21,687 nucleotides of DNA from NCBI GenBank assembly GCA_945860255.1, contig CAMAQI010000021.1, forward strand, positions 1-21,687. Direction: 5' to 3'. The position numbers and the translations under genes were made by a program. This document shows positions 20,936-21,687 of the stretch, one piece after another. The stretch comes from Methylacidiphilum caldifontis. GTDB lineage: Bacteria > Verrucomicrobiota > Verrucomicrobiia > Methylacidiphilales > CAMAQI01. Within the stretch, counting starts at the first letter, position 1; each line of letters opens with the position of its first letter. The notes under the pieces are model-generated. The model did no database searches. It had not been told where the DNA came from and saw only the letters and a list, made by a program, of their open reading frames with translations.

Positions 20936-21148
20936 CAAGTGATTGATAAAATCTTCGACGCCCACATCCGCCTGCTTTAAAATTCCCGATAATGTTCCTG
21001 TTCGAATTTCTTTGTGGTTTGGAACCACGCATCCTTTCGAACCATTTCTCATCACAATATGATTTTCCTTTTGACGCATCACCGAAAAGCCAAGTTTCTG
21101 AAGCGCAGCAACACATTCACGTCCGCTGATATGCGGCAATTTAGGCAT
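20933..21148 (-). CDS. hicA: HicA-type mRNA interferase toxin (TA7)
   Basis: A 71-residue HicA toxin: MPKLPHISGRECVAALQKLG with the double-stranded-RNA-binding-like fold, then GFSVMRQKENHIVMRNGSKG with the conserved His, then VVPNHKEIRTGTLSGILKQADV, the characteristic ending. I chose ATG 21148; a TTG at 21154 adds two residues. It overlaps the hicB end by 8 bases. The toxin blocks translation by cleaving mRNA. Confidence 0.9.
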   Translation of the reverse strand: MPKLPHISGRECVAALQKLGFSVMRQKENHIVMRNGSKGCVVPNHKEIRTGTLSGILKQADVGVEDFINHL

Positions 21149-21344
21149 GCGCAATCTCGAAGGTCGTCATCAAAGAAGGAAAAGAAGTTTTCTGCGGAAA
21201 TTCCTCCAAATAAAGCTCTGTTGCTTCTTTTAAGTTTAATAGAGCCTCTTGAAGTGTATCTCCCTGCGTCGTTGTTCCTGTCTCTGGATTAAGCGCAACA
21301 AAGCCCCCATCTAAATCAGGAGTGAGAATAGCAGTTAAAGTCAT
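21141..21344 (-). CDS. hicB: HicB-type antitoxin (TA7)
   Basis: A 67-residue HicB antitoxin: LTAILTPDLDGGFVALNPET, then TTTQGDTLQEALLNLKEATE, then LYLEEFP. This is the partial RNase-H-like fold that blocks HicA. It lacks a visible C-terminal DNA-binding domain, so autoregulation may be absent. The antitoxin gene precedes the toxin. A TAGATT box lies 6 bases upstream of the ATG without a convincing -35. Confidence 0.9.
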   Translation of the reverse strand: MTLTAILTPDLDGGFVALNPETGTTTQGDTLQEALLNLKEATELYLEEFPQKTSFPSLMTTFEIAHA

Positions 21345-21404
21345 AATGAAAATCTAGTCTTGAAACACTAAAAAGCGAGTTTTTTGTGGCCGCTGTCGAC
21401 TGAA

Positions 21405-21532
21405 AATACCTACGGGATTCGGGCTGTTAGACTAATAGACTGTAAGACTGTGAGGTTATTAGGCTAATAGACTATGAAATTCGGAATTATGAATTCAAAA
21501 ACCTAGTTGCCTCTAGCTCCTAGTGAAGTGTA
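21405..21532. repeat. hairpin-repeat array R12
   Basis: Contains a decayed ACCTACGGGATT module with TTCGGGCTGTTAG, GACTAATAGACTGTAAGAC, and TCGGAATTATGAATTCAAAA. The last two parts match R4. It lies upstream of the HicBA module. Confidence 0.75.
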
Positions 21533-21561
21533 TTTTTCACATCGGTGTTCCCTTGTCTTTT

Positions 21562-21687
21562 TCAAAGTTTTGAATAAAGAAGTGTTAATTGATTTAGGGC
21601 GTTGGTCAGAGAAGAGTTAATTTTCCAGTGGGATCTCAACCAACGGACGAGTTTGTAGCTTGTCTGGGAGAAGCGTCGTAAGAAGGA
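21562..21687 (-). CDS. possible C-terminal end of an unrecognised gene, cut by window edge
   Basis: An open frame enters from the right edge and stops with TGA at 21562-21564, giving at least 41 codons, ending in LRSHWKINSSLTNALNQLTL plus LYSKL. The residue mix is plausible for a real protein (amphipathic helices), but a chance open frame of this length is not rare. I do not recognise it. Confidence 0.35.
   Translation of the reverse strand, partial: SFLRRFSQTSYKLVRWLRSHWKINSSLTNALNQLTLLYSKL

Overview
The window is a stretch of a surface-polysaccharide (probably LPS O-antigen) gene cluster from a Gram-negative bacterium, with every convincing gene on the minus strand, so transcription runs from high to low coordinates. 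The sugar chemistry is recognisable: glucose-1-phosphate cytidylyltransferase (rfbF), CDP-glucose 4,6-dehydratase (rfbG), the PMP/[2Fe-2S] 3-dehydratase RfbH, an RmlC/AscE-type cupin epimerase and an SDR reductase form a CDP-3,6-dideoxyhexose pathway. Around it lie five GT2-type glycosyltransferases, two methyltransferases, one unrecognised protein and, far to the right, a CDP-paratose-2-epimerase-like SDR. No flippase, polymerase or ABC transporter is seen, so the cluster continues outside. The lineage cannot be fixed from sequence alone; the load of dispersed repeats, GxxExxY genes and toxin-antitoxin pairs recalls uncultivated environmental bacteria (for example Omnitrophota-like or deltaproteobacterial MAGs), but that is a guess.

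Layout by region: 1-2711, GT2, methyltransferase and SDR reductase; 3066-4070, GT2; 4216-8948, the rmlC-like, rfbH, rfbG and rfbF genes with a GxxExxY element or its remnant in every one of the three gaps; 9120-10118, GT2; 10357-21344, sugar genes alternating with seven toxin-antitoxin modules (two RHH/PIN, two intact Phd/PIN, one Phd with a broken PIN toxin, one AbrB/PIN, one HicBA).

The unusual layer is the intergenic DNA. Two kinds of dispersed repeat fill nearly every gap. One consists of three tandem 9-10 base iterons (CACGGATNN, CGCAGATNN or CACGAATNNN). In pairs, inverted, they bound the GxxExxY elements and supply start and stop codons; singly they sit just upstream of start codons. 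The other is a long array of TAG/TAA-rich words (such as GGCTAATAGGCTG) studded with tiny perfect hairpins whose stems vary but stay paired. The two kinds are joined into one composite sequence in front of four sugar genes, and several proteins end in repeat-encoded tails. Together they look like an insertion-tolerant intergenic system that adds sequence between operon genes without breaking translation. That is inference; the sequence shows only the arrangement.
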